Positions 12,701-27,500 of a DNA stretch of 64,000 nt are shown piece by piece. The notes under the pieces are model-generated. The model was not told where the DNA came from and did not search any database. It worked only from the letters and a program-made list of their open reading frames with translations. A program made the translations under genes and the position numbers. How positions within the stretch are numbered: position 1 is the first letter of the stretch; every line of letters begins with the position of its first letter. Origin of the DNA: Siphonodentalium dalli (lineage: Eukaryota; Mollusca; Scaphopoda; Gadilida; Siphonodentaliidae); the NCBI GenBank assembly GCA_032622095.1, contig CP136069.1:5752976-5816975 (forward strand). Direction: 5' to 3'.

Positions 12701-15700
12701 CGCCTTGTATTGCAACTGCAGTAACGATACAGATGTTTTTATTGCCAATTCGTTGTCGCCAATTGTATTAGGGAATTTCATAGGAAATGGTAGATAAAAG
12801 CAGACAGCAGACATATAAAAGGGCAAAAGGAGCCCTATTTATTGAGGGAAATGTTTAGATAAGTTCAACAATGTTTGTTGAACTTATTATGTGAACATTT
12901 CCTATGGGATAACTAATCATCAATGATGCTTTAGTATAGAAAGGGTTAAACTTATTATCTGAACATTTCCTATGGGATAACTACTCACCAATAATGCTTT
13001 AGTATAGAAAGGGATAAACGTATTATTTGAACATTTCCTATGTAATAACTACTCATCAATGATGCTTTAGTATAGAAAGGGTTAAACTTATTATCTGAAC
13101 ATTTCCTATGGGATAACTAATCATCAATGATGCTTTAGTATAGAAAGGGTTAAACTTATTATCTGAACATTTCCTATGGGATAACTAATCATCAATGATG
13201 CTTTAGTATAGAAAGGGTTAAACTTATTATCTGAACACTTCCTATGGGATAACTAATCATCAATGATGCTTCAGTATAGAAAGGGTTAGGTTAAACTTAT
13301 TATCTGATCATTTCCTATGGGATAACTAATCATCAATGATGCTTTAGCATAGAAAGGGTTAAACTTATTATCTGAACATTTCCTATGGGATAACTAATCA
13401 TCAATGATGCTTCAGTATAGAAAGGGTTAGGTTAAACTTATTATCTGAACATTTTCTATGGGATAACAACTCATCAATGGTGCTTTAGGATAGAAAGGTC
13501 TAAACTTATTATCTGAACATTTCCTATGGGATAACTACTCATCTATGATGATTTAGTATTGAAAGGGTTAAACTTATTATCTAAATATTTCCTATAGGTT
13601 AACTACTCATCAATGATGTTTTGAATAAAAAGGTTTAAACTTATTATCTGAATATTTCCTATGGGATAACTACTCATCGATGATACTTTAGTATAGAAAG
13701 TGTTAAACATATTATCTGAACATTTCCTATGTGATAACTAATCATTAATGATGCTTTAGTATAGAGAGGGTTGAACTTATTATCTGAACATTTCCTATGG
13801 GATAACTACTCATCAATGATGCTTTAGTATAGAAAGGGTTAAACTTATTATCTGAACATTTCCTATGGGATAACTAATCATCAATGATGCTTCAGTATAG
13901 AAAGGGTTAAACTTATTATCTGAACATTTCCTATGGGATAACTAGTCATCAATGATGCTTCAGTATAGAAAGGGTTACACTTATTATCTGAACATTTCCT
14001 ATGGGATAACTAGTCATCAATGATACTTTAGTATAGAGAGGGTTAAACCTATTATCTAAGCAGTTACTATGGGATAACTACTCGTCAATGATACTTTAGT
14101 ATAGAAAGGGTTTGACTTATTATCTGAACATTTCCTATGGGATAACTAATCATCAATGATGCTTTAGCATAGAATGGGTTAAACTTATTATCTGAACATT
14201 TCCTATGGGATAACTACTCATCAATGATGCTTTAGTATAGTAAAGGTTAAACTTATTATCTGAACATTTCCTATGGGATAACTACTCATCAATGATGATT
14301 TAGTATAGAAAGGGTTAAACTTATTATCTAAATATTTCCTATAGGTTAACTACTCATCAATGATGTTTTGAATAAAAAGGTTTAAACTTATTATCTGAAT
14401 ATTTCCTATGGGATAACTACTCATCGATGATACTTTAGTATAGAAAGGTCTAAACTTATTATCTGAACATTTCCTATTTGATAACTAATCATTAATGATG
14501 CTTTAGTATAGAGAGGGTTGAACTTATTATCTGAACATTTCCTATGGGATAACTACTCATCAATGATGCTTTAGTATAGAAAGGGTTAAACTTATTATCT
14601 GAACATTTCCTATGTGATAACTAATCATTAATGATGCTTTAGTATAGAGAAGGTTGAACTTATTATCTGAACTTTACCTATGGGATAACTACTCATCAAT
14701 GATGCTTTAGCATAGAAAGGATTAAACTTATTATCTGAACATTTCCTATGTGATAACTAATCTTTAATGATGCTTTAGTATAGAGAGGGTTGAACTTATT
14801 ATCTGAACATTTCCTATGGGATAACTACTCACCAATGATGCTTTAGTATAGAAAGGGTTAAACTTATTATCTGAACATTTCCTATGATAACTAATCATTA
14901 ATGATGCTTTAGTATAGAAAGGGTTAAACTTATTATCTGAACATTTCCTATGTAATAACTACTAATAAATGATTCTTTAGTATAGAAAGGGTTAAACTTA
15001 TTATCTGAACATTTCTTATGGGATAACTAATCGTCAATGATGCTATAGTATAGAAAGGGTTAAACCTATTATCTAAACAGTTCCTATGGGATAACTATTC
15101 ATCAGTGATGCTTTCGAATAAAAAGGTTTAAACTTATTATCTGAATATTTCCTATGGGATAACTATCCATCAATGACGTTTTACTATGGAAAGTGTTAAA
15201 CTTATTATCTGAACCTTATACTATCGGATAACTACTCATCAAAATGATGATTTGGTATAGAGAGTGTTAATTGAATTGTTTTTTTTATTTTCTTTAGAAC
15301 ATGGTTGGTGAATGGCAGCCTGGTGAGGATTGTGAAGTGAAGGAGCTACCTCCAAATAACCCAGTATTAGGACATATTATACAGCGACTCTTCAATTTGG
15401 TTCACCCACCATCGGTAAGTATTAACTAGATAACCCAGTGTAGGGCATATAAAACAGCGACTCTTCAATTTGGTTCGCCCACCATCGGTAGTTATCTGTA
15501 ACATTTTTGTTACATCACTTTGCTCCCATTGCACTGCACAGTACAGCAAGCAAAAATTGGTATCAGATGAGGTCATAATATTTCACTATTATCAGATGTC
15601 TTAATATGTCACTACTATCAGATGTCTTAGTACGTCACTGTTATTGGAGGTCTTAATACATCACTATTATCAGAGTTTTAATACATCACTATCAAACGTC

Positions 15701-18700
15701 TAAGTAACACATCACTATTATCAGAGTCCTAATACGTCACTATTATCAGAGTTTTAATACATCACTATTATCAGAGTTTTAATACATCACTATTATCAGA
15801 GTTTTAATACATCACTATTATCGGACGTCTTAATACATCACATTTATCAGAGATTTAATACATCACTATTATTGGAGTCTTAATGCGTCACTATTATCGG
15901 ACAATTGGAAACAAAGTGTGAGTGGACTTCGATGTATTAAAGGTACTCAATCCGATTCGATGGTCCCCATATCATCAGATTCCAACAACAACAACATTTT
16001 TTGAAATGCTGCTTCAGTTATCAGAATTGATTAATTGATTAATTGATATTTGATCATCGGAGCTTTGATAGGTCGGCTTCTTGACTCGAATCAGATATTT
16101 TTTACCCCGAAGCCAAAGAAATGGTAATTTGGGAGCGTTAATTCAGATTATGCATCTTTCACATATACCGGTATAAGGCATCAAATTAATGGAAAGTATA
16201 GTCAATCAATTTGAAATTAATATTGTTCATATTAGTGTTGCTTTATTATAACAGTCCTTCCCATGAGGAAAAACACAGCAAGTGCATTTATTTGCTCCCG
16301 CAATTCAGAAGACGGGTGCAATATTTATTGCACCCATAATATAATTGTAAGTTGGGTTTTTCTCAAACAAAATGTCATTGTGGGATAGACCTCTGTCCAG
16401 CTACACCCTCATAGGTACAACATTCAAATGAGATATTGAATCAACGATTGCAGTTACCATAAGCATTTTGACAAGAGTGACAAATTTTAGCGACTGTGAA
16501 TTGAAAATTCTGAGTGCATACAGGTGTGAGATTAATCACTCCCATCAAAAAACTTTATTTTGATTTTCAGCCTCCTCCTGTACCACCAGAGTATCCTGCA
16601 TTCCCCATTCGAGCCTGTGTTCTCGGCAAAGTGTTTGGTGGGAAGTCATCATGTGCAAAGAAACTAGCTGCAGGTTTGTGTCTCAATAGATTGCTTATAA
16701 ATTTTGATGATTTTACTGCTAAAGTAATGCCCTAAATAATTGACTCCTTAACCACAGCATAATTATTGGTAACTTTTCCAGATTTAGTCGGAAATATGTC
16801 TTGTTGCCATTCATCAGAAAGCTCTCACTGAGAGCTTTCCGATGAATGGCAACAAGCCATGTGTATTTGTAAATTGCATGTGTATTTATCAATCAACGTA
16901 ACGTTTTTAGTCGAGTTTTTTTCCAAAACTCGACTTATAGTTTGATGGGGGACGGTGGGCGGGCGGGCGGGCGGCGGACGGGCGGGCGGGCGACGTGTTT
17001 TGCTTATAACTCAACTGTTTATTGACGGATTAAAAAAAAATTTGGTGTGTGAGTACATATCCATGCACGTAAGCTGCAGACATAAAAATCGGGTTTGTCC
17101 GCACATTTATTACAGAGTTGTGGCCCTTTGAATTTTCAGCTCGTTAGCGCGATAACTTCAACAAACGTTATCCGATTTGATTGAAATTTGGTATATAGGT
17201 GTCTCCCAATAATATCTCGGATGAGTTCGAAAATCGGCCTGGTCCGATAAAATTTGATAGAGTTATGGCCCTTAATTAGTCATTTTTCACTAATTTTCAG
17301 CTCGTTAGCGCGATAACTTCAACAAACGTTATCCGATTTGATTGAAATTTGGTATATAGGTGTCTCCCAATAATATCTCGGATGAGTTTGAAAACCGGCC
17401 TGGTCCGATAAAATTTGACAGTGTTATGGCCCTTAATTAGTCATTTTTCACGAATTTTCAGCTCGTTAGCGCGATAACTTCAACAAACGTTATCCGATTT
17501 GATTGAAATTTGGTATATAGGTGTCTCCCAATAATATCTCGGATGAGTTTGAAAACCGGCCTGGTCCGATAAAATTTTATAGAGTTATGGCCCTTAATTA
17601 GTCATTTTTCACGAATTTTCAGCTCGTTAGCACGATAACTTCAACAAACGTTATCCGATTTGATTGAAATTTGGTATATAGGTGTCTCCCAAGAATATCT
17701 CGAATGAGTTCGAAAACCGGCCTGGTCCGATAAAATTTGATAGAGTTATGGCCCTTAATTAGTCATTTTTCACGAATTTTCAGCTTGTTAGCGCGATAAC
17801 TTCAACAAACGTTATCCGATTTGATTTTTAAATGTGGTATATAGGTGTCTCCCAAGAATATCTCGGACGAGTTTGAAAACCGGCCTGGTCCGATAAAATT
17901 TGATAGAGTTATGGCCCTTAATTAGTCATTTTTCACGAATTTTCAGCTTGTTAGCGCGATAACTTCAACAAACGTTATCCGATTTGATTTTTAAATGTGG
18001 TATATAGGTGTCTCCTAAGAATATCTCGGTCGAGTTCGAAAACCGGCCAGGTCCGATAAAATTTGATAGAGTTATGGCCCTTAATTAGTCATTTTTTCAT
18101 AAATTTTCAGCTCGTTAGCGATAATTTAACAAACATCATCCTATTTGATTGAAATTTTGATATATAGGTGTCTCCCAAGAATACCTCGGACGAGTTAGAA
18201 AACCGGCCCGGTCCGATAAAATTTGATAGAGTTATGGTTCTTAAGTAGTCATTTTGTACGAATTTTGAGCTCGTTAGCGCGATAACTTCAACAAACGTCA
18301 TCCGATTCAACTAAAATTTGGTATATAAGTGTCTTCCAATAATATCCTGGACGAGCTCGAAAACCAGCCTGGCCCGATAAAATTTGATGGAGCTATGGCC
18401 CTTAATTAGTCCTTTTTCGATTTGACCTATTAATTAGTCTACCGATACTGATGCACACCAATTGGCGGTAATCCACCGAAAACGAGACACAGCATCTCTG
18501 ATGCCACCTCTTGTTTAGCTTTTGAAATCATGGGTTTTTTCTGGGTAGCAAAATGAGCACATCATTGACGAATAATAAGTTGATTGGAAATTTAAATACT
18601 GTCTCATACAGTACATCTGAAAATTTGACAGGCACCATTTTGAAATGACCAACATCATCCATTTGGTGCCTGTCATTTTGACAGTCAGTGAAAAAAACAT

Positions 18701-21700
18701 TATTTTGAGCCTTGCTACTGTTACAGTTGAATTAATGATAAAAGTCCAAATTAGTCCAATATGTGACCCGCCATATCAAATCCAGTCGTAAGTCGGGATT
18801 TTTTTACCCTGTGCCAATGCATTCTCTTATATATGCGAGTCGACCATAGGTCGCCTCGCATATATAAGAGAATGCATTGGCCTAACAATTTTTTATACGC
18901 CCTTTTTGAAAAAAGGTCGTATTATGTTATCAGTCTGTCCGTCCGTCCGTCTGTCCGTCTGTCCGTCTGTCCGTCTGTCCGTCTGTCTGTCCGTCCGTTA
19001 ACATTTTTGGTTTCCGATCGATAACTCCAGTTTGGATTATTTGATCTGAACCAAAGTTGGTATGTGTATTTCCCAGCTAAAGATACAGGCCAAGTTCGAA
19101 TATAGGTTCCGTCCAAATATTTTTACATGAGTTACGGCCCTTTTTCGACTTAGAATTTGACCGTCATTTAACATTTTTGGTTTCCGACCGATAACTCTAG
19201 TTTGGATTATTTGATCTGAACCAAAGTTGGTATGTGTATTTCTCAGCTAAAGATACAGGCCAAGTTCGAATATGGGTTCCGTCCAGTTATTTTTACATGA
19301 GTTACGGCCCTTTTTCAACTTAGAATTTGACCAATTTCATAACATTTTGGTTTCCGACCGACAACTCCAGTTTTGATTATTTGAGCTGAACCAAAGCTGG
19401 TATGTGTATTTCCCAGCTAAAACTACAGACCAAGTTTGAATATAGGTTCTGTCTTAATTATTTTTACATGAATTATGGCCATTTTTTCGACTTAGAATTT
19501 GACCATTTTGCGATAGTACAATTCGAAATGGCTAAAGGGCGTATTTTGCCACGCCCTAGCGATGCTCTTGTTATCATTTGTTTTAAATAAATGTTTTTTA
19601 CAATTTTTAGGACATAAAATAAAAAACATCCATTACCCTGCAGGGAACCCCACACATATATAGAAGCATATAGAAGAGTGTCGTCTGCTCATGTTTGTCT
19701 GGGGCTCTGTATGGGTGAAATTAAAAAATTGTTAAAGAATATAAGAACAAGTTATTAACATTGTAAAAAATTGTTATGGTTGCCTCGCATATATAAGAGA
19801 ATGCATTGGCACAGGGTAAAAAAATCCCGACTTACAACTGGATTTGATATGGCGGGTCACATATGGTATCAAAGTTTAATCAAAACATGATGATAAAAAT
19901 TGAAAAATATTCTGAAAATCATATTCAGATTAAAATATTTGAACAAATCACTGTAACAGTTTCTTTACTTAATAATGCTTTCAACTCGTGAAGTTTCGTT
20001 ATTGTAGAACATATCAATAATGATTCTATAAGAACAATGTTGATTTATTTCTCCGACTTCTTCTTAGTGGTGATGTTTTTACCGGTACATACAGTAATGC
20101 CCTAAGTAATTTTTGGTGATGTTAGAAGAATGCTACACTCCACCATTTGGCATAGTGCCAGCTGAATACAATAACTAACAGTTCCTCTCACCTGAATAAG
20201 TCCATAATATGTCTTTAATGGGATATATTATATACTTTAGCATAGAAAGGAATTAATAATGGAAAAAGTTCTAAGCAGTTAGAACAGTCAGCAGCTGTGA
20301 AATGTATGAAAAATCATATACAGCGATGCCCTAAATAATCAACCACTTAACCACAGCAGAATTATGGGTAACTTTTCAGGATTTAGTCGGAAATATGGCT
20401 TGTTGCCATTTATCGGAAAGCTCTCCCCGAGAACTTTGCTTTCCGATGAATGGCAACAAGCCATATTTCCGACCAAATCCGGAAAAGTTTCCCATAATTC
20501 TGCAGTGGTTAAGGAGTCGCTTCCTGAGGGCATTACTGTACTTTTATTTATTTTTTGCATATTTACTCACTGCGAGTGCCTTGGTCTCTTTAATTCTTGA
20601 CTCAGCATGAGATATTGCCTGTTTTACTTGCAGATCACCGATTAGAGGTCCTAAATGTCGATGAGCTGGTGAACACTGCCATTGAAGCCAGTAAAGATGG
20701 AGAAATGGCCGAAATACCGGAGGTGTGATTTTATTTCAAATTAAAAAAAAATTTCACAAAATTTATAATGCAGCAAAGAACATAAATTTTTAGATTCCTG
20801 AACAGAAAAATTTGTCATCAGGTCAGAGATGAAGCTTTTCAATATCTTTCAATATTTGATTTTCCAAGTAAATTATAATAAACTTTTTTGTTAAATGTTG
20901 ATGAAGATAATTATTAAATTAAATTTGTTAATTATCTTTCATGTTTTCAATTAAATAAGAATTTGTAACTAAAATTCTTAGAATTAATTGTCAAATTCTA
21001 TTATACTTCATTAACTCTTCCGTGACTGGAGCTTCCTGAAATTTAGCAAAAACCCTGAGCCAATGCATTCTTTTATATATGTGAGTCTCCCATAGGGAGC
21101 CTCACATATGTAAGAGGATACATTGGCCTACCAATATTTACCTTGACCTTGTAAGCCAGTGCATTCTATTATATATACTAAGCTCCCTATGGGAGACTCG
21201 CATACATAAAAGAATGCACTGGCACAGGATTTTTAATGCTGCATCAGCACAGCCCCCATCATGAACGGATTAAAAATTTATTAAAATTGTTTGCAGGAAC
21301 CGGAAGAGGAACCAACAGTCCAGAAATCTGATAGTCATCTCTCAAATCTTGAAGGTATATATATGTTACCAGTACAGTTAGATAGTTAACCCTTTCATTG
21401 CCAGGGGCCGATTTCATCGCCCCTAATTTACCGTCTGTAAAATTTGGTTGAATTTTTTTTGGGTATGCTTAAGCATGCTATAGCAAATTTAAAAACCAAC
21501 TGGATAAAACCTATGGGGCATGTTATAACTCAAAACTATCACCAAGTATTCATAGTAATAGTTTTGATGCCCATAAAAAACGTAAGATTCCCTGGCACTA
21601 AACCTACAAAATAAAGTCTGGCACTGAAAGAGTTAAGGAATATAAGAAAAAATTATTAAAATTGTAAAAAATAATAACAACTGATGAAAAATTGTTAGGC

Positions 21701-24529
21701 CAATGCGTTCTCTTATATATGTGAGGCGACCTGTGGTCGACATGCATTGGCACAGGGTATATGGGTTGATACAAAAATTGGACCTGGCACGAAAGTATGA
21801 CATGCAAGGGTTACATAATAAGCACATGCATACATACACAGAACAACACGAGTGTAAATGGGTTTGTCGATACGGCACGAGTGATGTCGCGGAAGGATAG
21901 AACGAGAGGCGCTTGCGTATCGACAAACCCATTTACACTCGTGTCGTTCTGTGTTTATTACACGCTTAGCGTCCTAGAATCCGTGCATTAAAAATACATG
22001 ATTAGAATGTTTATTTAGGCTCATACAGGGCGTGTTTGGCATGTGTGATGATTCTTTTATTTAAATAGTTCCAGTTTCATGGTTGAGGCGAACGTCATGT
22101 ACGTCATTTTACGTCAACGAGATGTGTATGGAACGTACGTTCCATACGGATACGTTCTATACGGATTTGTGAATATGGAACAGCAATAACACTGTACTTC
22201 TAGGAACAAGCGTGTAATAAAAAAATAATAATAAAATAAATATAATAAGATGGTAAAAAAATATGTTATTCATTCACAGGTATGTTCCAGGGATCATATT
22301 TAGTGGCAAGCCTGAGCTAGCCTGCAATTTGCAGAATGACATCCCAGAGCATGAATTTAGTGATGCTGTCCCGCATAGCAGGCTAGCATCACTAAATTTA
22401 CCCTCTGGAGACATCTTTCTGCTTAGGCCTCATCTTCTCTGGAAAGTTTCTTTATTATCAAATTTCTATAGAAACTTCTTCACATAGATTTTATTTATTT
22501 TTTAGTATATTTTCTCTATATATATCCCCAAATTGGCAGAGGACACATTGCATTATCGAGGTTCCCAATGGGTGTACATCACAATATTCATCCTAGGCTA
22601 TATCTCCCATGCAGAATGAAGTCCCCGGAGGGTGAATTTGGTGATGATAGCTCTCTGTGCGGGATAGTATCATTAAATTCACCCTCTGGGGTCCTCTATA
22701 CACTATACTCAGGCTTGTTTAGTGGTATCACTTTAGAATGGTCAGCTTCCTTCATAATTGAGGCAAAAGTCAAATGATTTTGGAGTTTGCATCATTATAT
22801 ATATCGGTAAAGAAAATAGATTTATTGACTGATATGTAGCATGTTGGCCATATTATATAATGATCAGTCCAAATTGCTAATAAATATGTGTTATATTCAC
22901 AATGTGTTTGTATCAATTAATGTGTATCATGACGAGGCTAGTTTTTGAGGCATATTGTGATGGGGGTTACTATGTGGCCATGAAAACTAGCCCTGTCGCG
23001 ATACATGAATCATTACAAACACATTGTATATACCGGTATTACATGTTTATCTACCATTCGTGTGACTCAGAGTTCATCACTCAAATTACATTTTATGAGT
23101 TTTTTAAATGCCAAAATCGTTATATACTACAAGAAAACCAATGTCAGAAATGGTAACGCACTCAAAATCATATATTATATACTACAAGAAAACCAATGTC
23201 AGAAATGGTAACGCACTCAAAATCATATATTATATACTACAAGAAAACCAATGTCAGAAATTGTAACACACTCAAAATCATATATTATATACTACTAGCA
23301 GATTAGCCCGCCACTGGCGGGATTGGTTCCATGGCTTTGTTACAGAACGCCAGGGCTATTTAGGAATTTCTTTGCCAGAAACATGACTATATGATTGTAT
23401 ATGACCGTATATGAGCAAGGACAAGGTCACATTCGAAATTGGACTCTATTTGACCTTGAATTGACCATTTTGAAGGTCAAGGTCAGGTCAGGATGACGAT
23501 TTGACCCGTCCAATACACTCCCCAGACAAAAGTAACCCTAGGTATCAAATTTTGTCCGCCGAAATCCGCCAGTTTTACCCAATTTGATTTTCACTCAAGT
23601 AGATAATTTTTTCAATAGCGACGCCTCATAAACACACGCTCATTAAGTATCACGCTTTAAGAGCATCCAGTTAACCAATTTCAATGAAAATAAACCAAAC
23701 TTGTAGCCAAGAAACAGCTAAAATCTGTTACACAGCTTTAACCAAAATTTCGGCAATTCTGGAAGCCATCTCAGGTAAATGGATTTGATCGAATTTTACC
23801 CGAGTCCAGATTGGAGACCTAGACAATGGATTCGCTCCACTTTATACTTGGATGAGATTCCAGACCATAACGATGATGATTTTTAGTGAACTTTTACCCG
23901 GAACCTAACTCTACATGACTTAGCACTAAGTGAGGTGTGGAAAACAAGAAATTCAATTAATTGAGGAAAAACACACACTGTCCCGAGTGGTATTGATAAG
24001 CTATTGGAGGGTCTACCACTTCGCATGCAAAATAGCAAAATAACATTGAATGTCTCATGTCAAACGTCAGTGCAGCTCAGCAGAAACGCATGGGCACAAG
24101 TTCAGTTCAGCAGAAACGCATAGAGCTTACGATCATAGTACCACCCACTGGACGCGGCTGTGCCGCATCTATCAGTGGGTGAATAATAGCATAAAAATAA
24201 AATGTATCCAAAATAGACTAAGAATATCAGCTGTAACAAAAATGTATATATCAGAAATTGTAAATGCTATATTTTGGGACGGAGCCGGCAAATGCCGTAT
24301 TTTCACTCAAGTAGATAAACGATTCTTAATAGCCTGCACTGTGTATTTTATGATATATGTTCGATAACGCGATTAACCCCACAGTGCCGAGGACAGTCAT
24401 TTTAGTGACTGGGAGTGGAGAACGAGTGCTCGGACGTTCTCAGAAGTGGTGCTATGCACTGTCCGTGGATTTTTAACCTTAGACAGGAAGTTTGGTCTCA
24501 ATCGGTCCAGCCGTTTTCGATTCTATAAA

Positions 24530-24566
<37 letters not shown>

Positions 24567-27500
24567 TCTCAAAATATATAGTAGACAAGAAAACCAATGT
24601 CAGAAATGGTAATGCACTCAAAATCATATATTATATTCTACAAGAAAACCAATGTCAGAAATGGTATCGCGCTCAAAATCATATATTATATACCCATGAT
24701 TGTAATTATAGAAATATAAAATATAGGAACTATTTGTTTATAGTGCGCAAGAATATACGTTGGAATGTTGTTTTGATTTTTCATGCGATTGATGTGATAT
24801 GAGTTCATTCATGATTTTGAACCAGTCATTGACGTCATGAGCTTCTTGTACCGCAACTGCAGTAACTAGATGTATTTATCACCAATTTTATCAGGGAATT
24901 TCATAGGAAATGGTAGATAATATCAGTTATCAGCGATATTCATGGCAAGAAACAATATTTAATGAAAACTGTTCACATAATTGGTCTGAACTGTAGACAT
25001 TAATTGTTCTCTGATAAGATTGATGTGTATCAAAATTGACCTAGTACAATGGAAAACAACTTTTGCCCAATCATTCTTCACAGTTCCAGTCCAAGACCCA
25101 CAGGTTTTATCACCGACTGGTAGCGACCAGAAACCTGATACTGCCGAGAAGTCAAGCAAGCCAGTAACTCCGAGTACACCACTGAAAACTCCCTCAGAGC
25201 GATCAAGTAAACCCGGAACTCCTGCGGACAAAGGGCCTCCCAAACCAGAGGTATTTATTATACTGATTGGCTCTATTTATTATACTGATTGGCTCTATTT
25301 ATTATACTGATTGGCTCTATTTATTATACTGATTGGCTCTATTTATTATACTGATTGGCTCTATTTATTATACTGATTGGCTCTATTTTTCAATGGCCTT
25401 AACCCTTTACCCAACATAAGGGCCCTGTGCCAATGCATTCTCTTATATATGCGAGTCGACCATAGGTCGCCTCGCATATATAAGAGAATGCATTGGCTTA
25501 ACACATTAAAAATTATAAAATTGTTAAAGAATGTAAGAAAAAATGGTAAAAAGTGTTAAAAAAAGATTTTTTTTAGGCCAATGCATTCTCTTATATATGC
25601 GAGGCGACCTATGGTCGACTCGCATATATAAGAGAATGCATTGGCACAGGGTATAACTGTAACTATCACAATGTGGTCAAGGAGCCGGTTCCAATGATAT
25701 CCATATTTGTATGGTTCTATTGAGACAGACCGAAGATATTTTAGGCTGTTGAAGCTTTATTTGGCCGGTTTTGGCCGGTTTGTTGGGTAAAGGGTTAACC
25801 CATCTATAACTGGAGCTTCCTAAAAAAATATTTACAGCACATCTACAGCGTATGGCTTGTTGCAATTCATTGGAAAGCTCTCAATGGCAACAAGCCATAT
25901 TTCTGACTAAATCCTGAAAAGTTACCCATAATTATGCTGTAGTTAAGGAGTCAATTATTTAGGGAATTACTGTATGCGAGTCTCCCACACTCGTTGGAAT
26001 AGATATAGTCAATATTGACATTCTTATGTCTTGGTTTTCAACTTTCCACGGGCAGGGTTCGTGCTGCCACTTGCCAAATTTGCCAATGGCAAAAAAAAAT
26101 CTCATTTGGCAAAAATTTTGGCAAGTGGGTTTTCAATTCTGTGATGTGAACGATCTAGTCCGAAACATAGAAAGTGGGAATATATCGCCGACTGTACAAA
26201 GGGAAACCCGATCGCGGACAGTAGAAAGGGAAACCCGATTAACAACTCTATCAACCAAGCGATCACAAAGTGATATGCAATCATCTTTAGTTTGCACAAG
26301 ACGGACATTCAAAGACGCATTAAACCAACAGTAGTTGAATTATGACAATGTGAAGAATGCAATGTTTTGTAAAGTGTGCATTGATGCCGGTATAAAAGCA
26401 ATTTGTTCGTAACAGGCTGTTTTAATCTGGAGAAAGATTACGTCACTCTGCACGAAACAGCAAAAGGTCATTATTATACATTTAATCCCCTAATCCCCCA
26501 TTGTCTGTCTGGTCACTCACAGGGCTCCTGCACAATCCATGTTTATGATGACATTGTATTTATGATGGTCGAGGTTTATGAGTGCCAAGTGTAAGACAAT
26601 AGCTTAATCAGCCAAATGTGAATCACGACAGATATTATGTGGCTATTTGTCGTCAATACCGATATAGTCAAAATAATATGCATGCTTTTATGACAGATTG
26701 TAATTTGATAATGGCGTAACAGTATTAAGTTATTAGTTTAATTCCAGATGTCACTTATATATTTTCGCAAGGATAAATATGTAATGATTTAAAAAAAAGA
26801 TATTGATATAAAACAAAACAAAATAATGACATTAAGAAGGACAATTCCAGGGTTAGCCCCCCCCCCCCCCCCCCCCCCCAAATCACTCTTTCACATAAAG
26901 ATTAATAAATTTTGAATAAATGGTATTCTAGTTCATCAAAATTATTTAAATTATCGTGTATTTTACCTGTGTTAGATTTTACGTTTTATATGAATCAAGA
27001 TCAAAATGCTAATTTTCCTTGATTGTCCATAATTTGACTTTCAATTTAATTTGGCAAAACAAAATTTCATTTGGCAAACAAAAATTTCATTTGGCAAATA
27101 TTTTGGGAAGAGAAAATTATGGTCCAGCGCCAACCCTGTCCACGGGTACGAGATTAAAGCAGAACACCGCTCATTGCAATTGATAGCTATCTTGTAACAT
27201 GAATTGGCAAACATTGTTTTCAAGTGACTGACAAATAAATTTGATGATAAGATGAGTTATATAATATATAGATAACAAATTTTGAATGTAGCTGGGTATA
27301 ATTCCGTTTCTGAAACAATGCTGTAGGTATGCCGTAAACGTTTTTTATCTACAGCAATGTAGAAGAAGTGTCAACCCCAGAGAAAGCATGGTGTTTATTA
27401 TTATAGAAACTACTAGTATATCATATGCACAGTGTTCCTTTTTGACAGTCGCAGAACATGCTACTGAGAGATTTCCGATGAATGGCAACAAGTCATATTT

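Larger units (their letters stand above)
11973..15270. mobile_element. TTAA-bounded element with a 68-bp satellite right half
   Basis: The left end TTAA|CCCTTTCTATAATAAA is the inverse of the satellite unit end TTTAGTATAGAAAGGG|TTAA, so the tandem unit carries the right terminus. A second, worn copy with the same left flank occurs at 29763-31495. A different element is nested at 12069-12792. Confidence 0.85.
22885..24916. mobile_element. Second copy of the 12069-12792 element, enlarged
   Basis: Left TATGTGTTATATTCACAATG and right CATAGGAAATGGTA match the other copy, as does 24725-24900. The middle is expanded by a 55-60-bp tandem repeat and by an unrelated insertion at 23294-24561. Confidence 0.8.

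Noticed and set aside
12878-15270. Regular repeats resembling a CRISPR array
   Set aside because: The 68-bp units are repeats throughout with no unique spacers, and the window is clearly an animal gene with introns.
18922-19116. Frame of RTDGQTDRRTDG repeats
   Set aside because: Translation of the CCGTCTGT tract of tandem-unit element B.
24959-25243. Gly/Ser-rich minus-strand frame opposite exon 8
   Set aside because: Shadow of the Pro/Ser/Thr-rich SPEF2 exon on the other strand.
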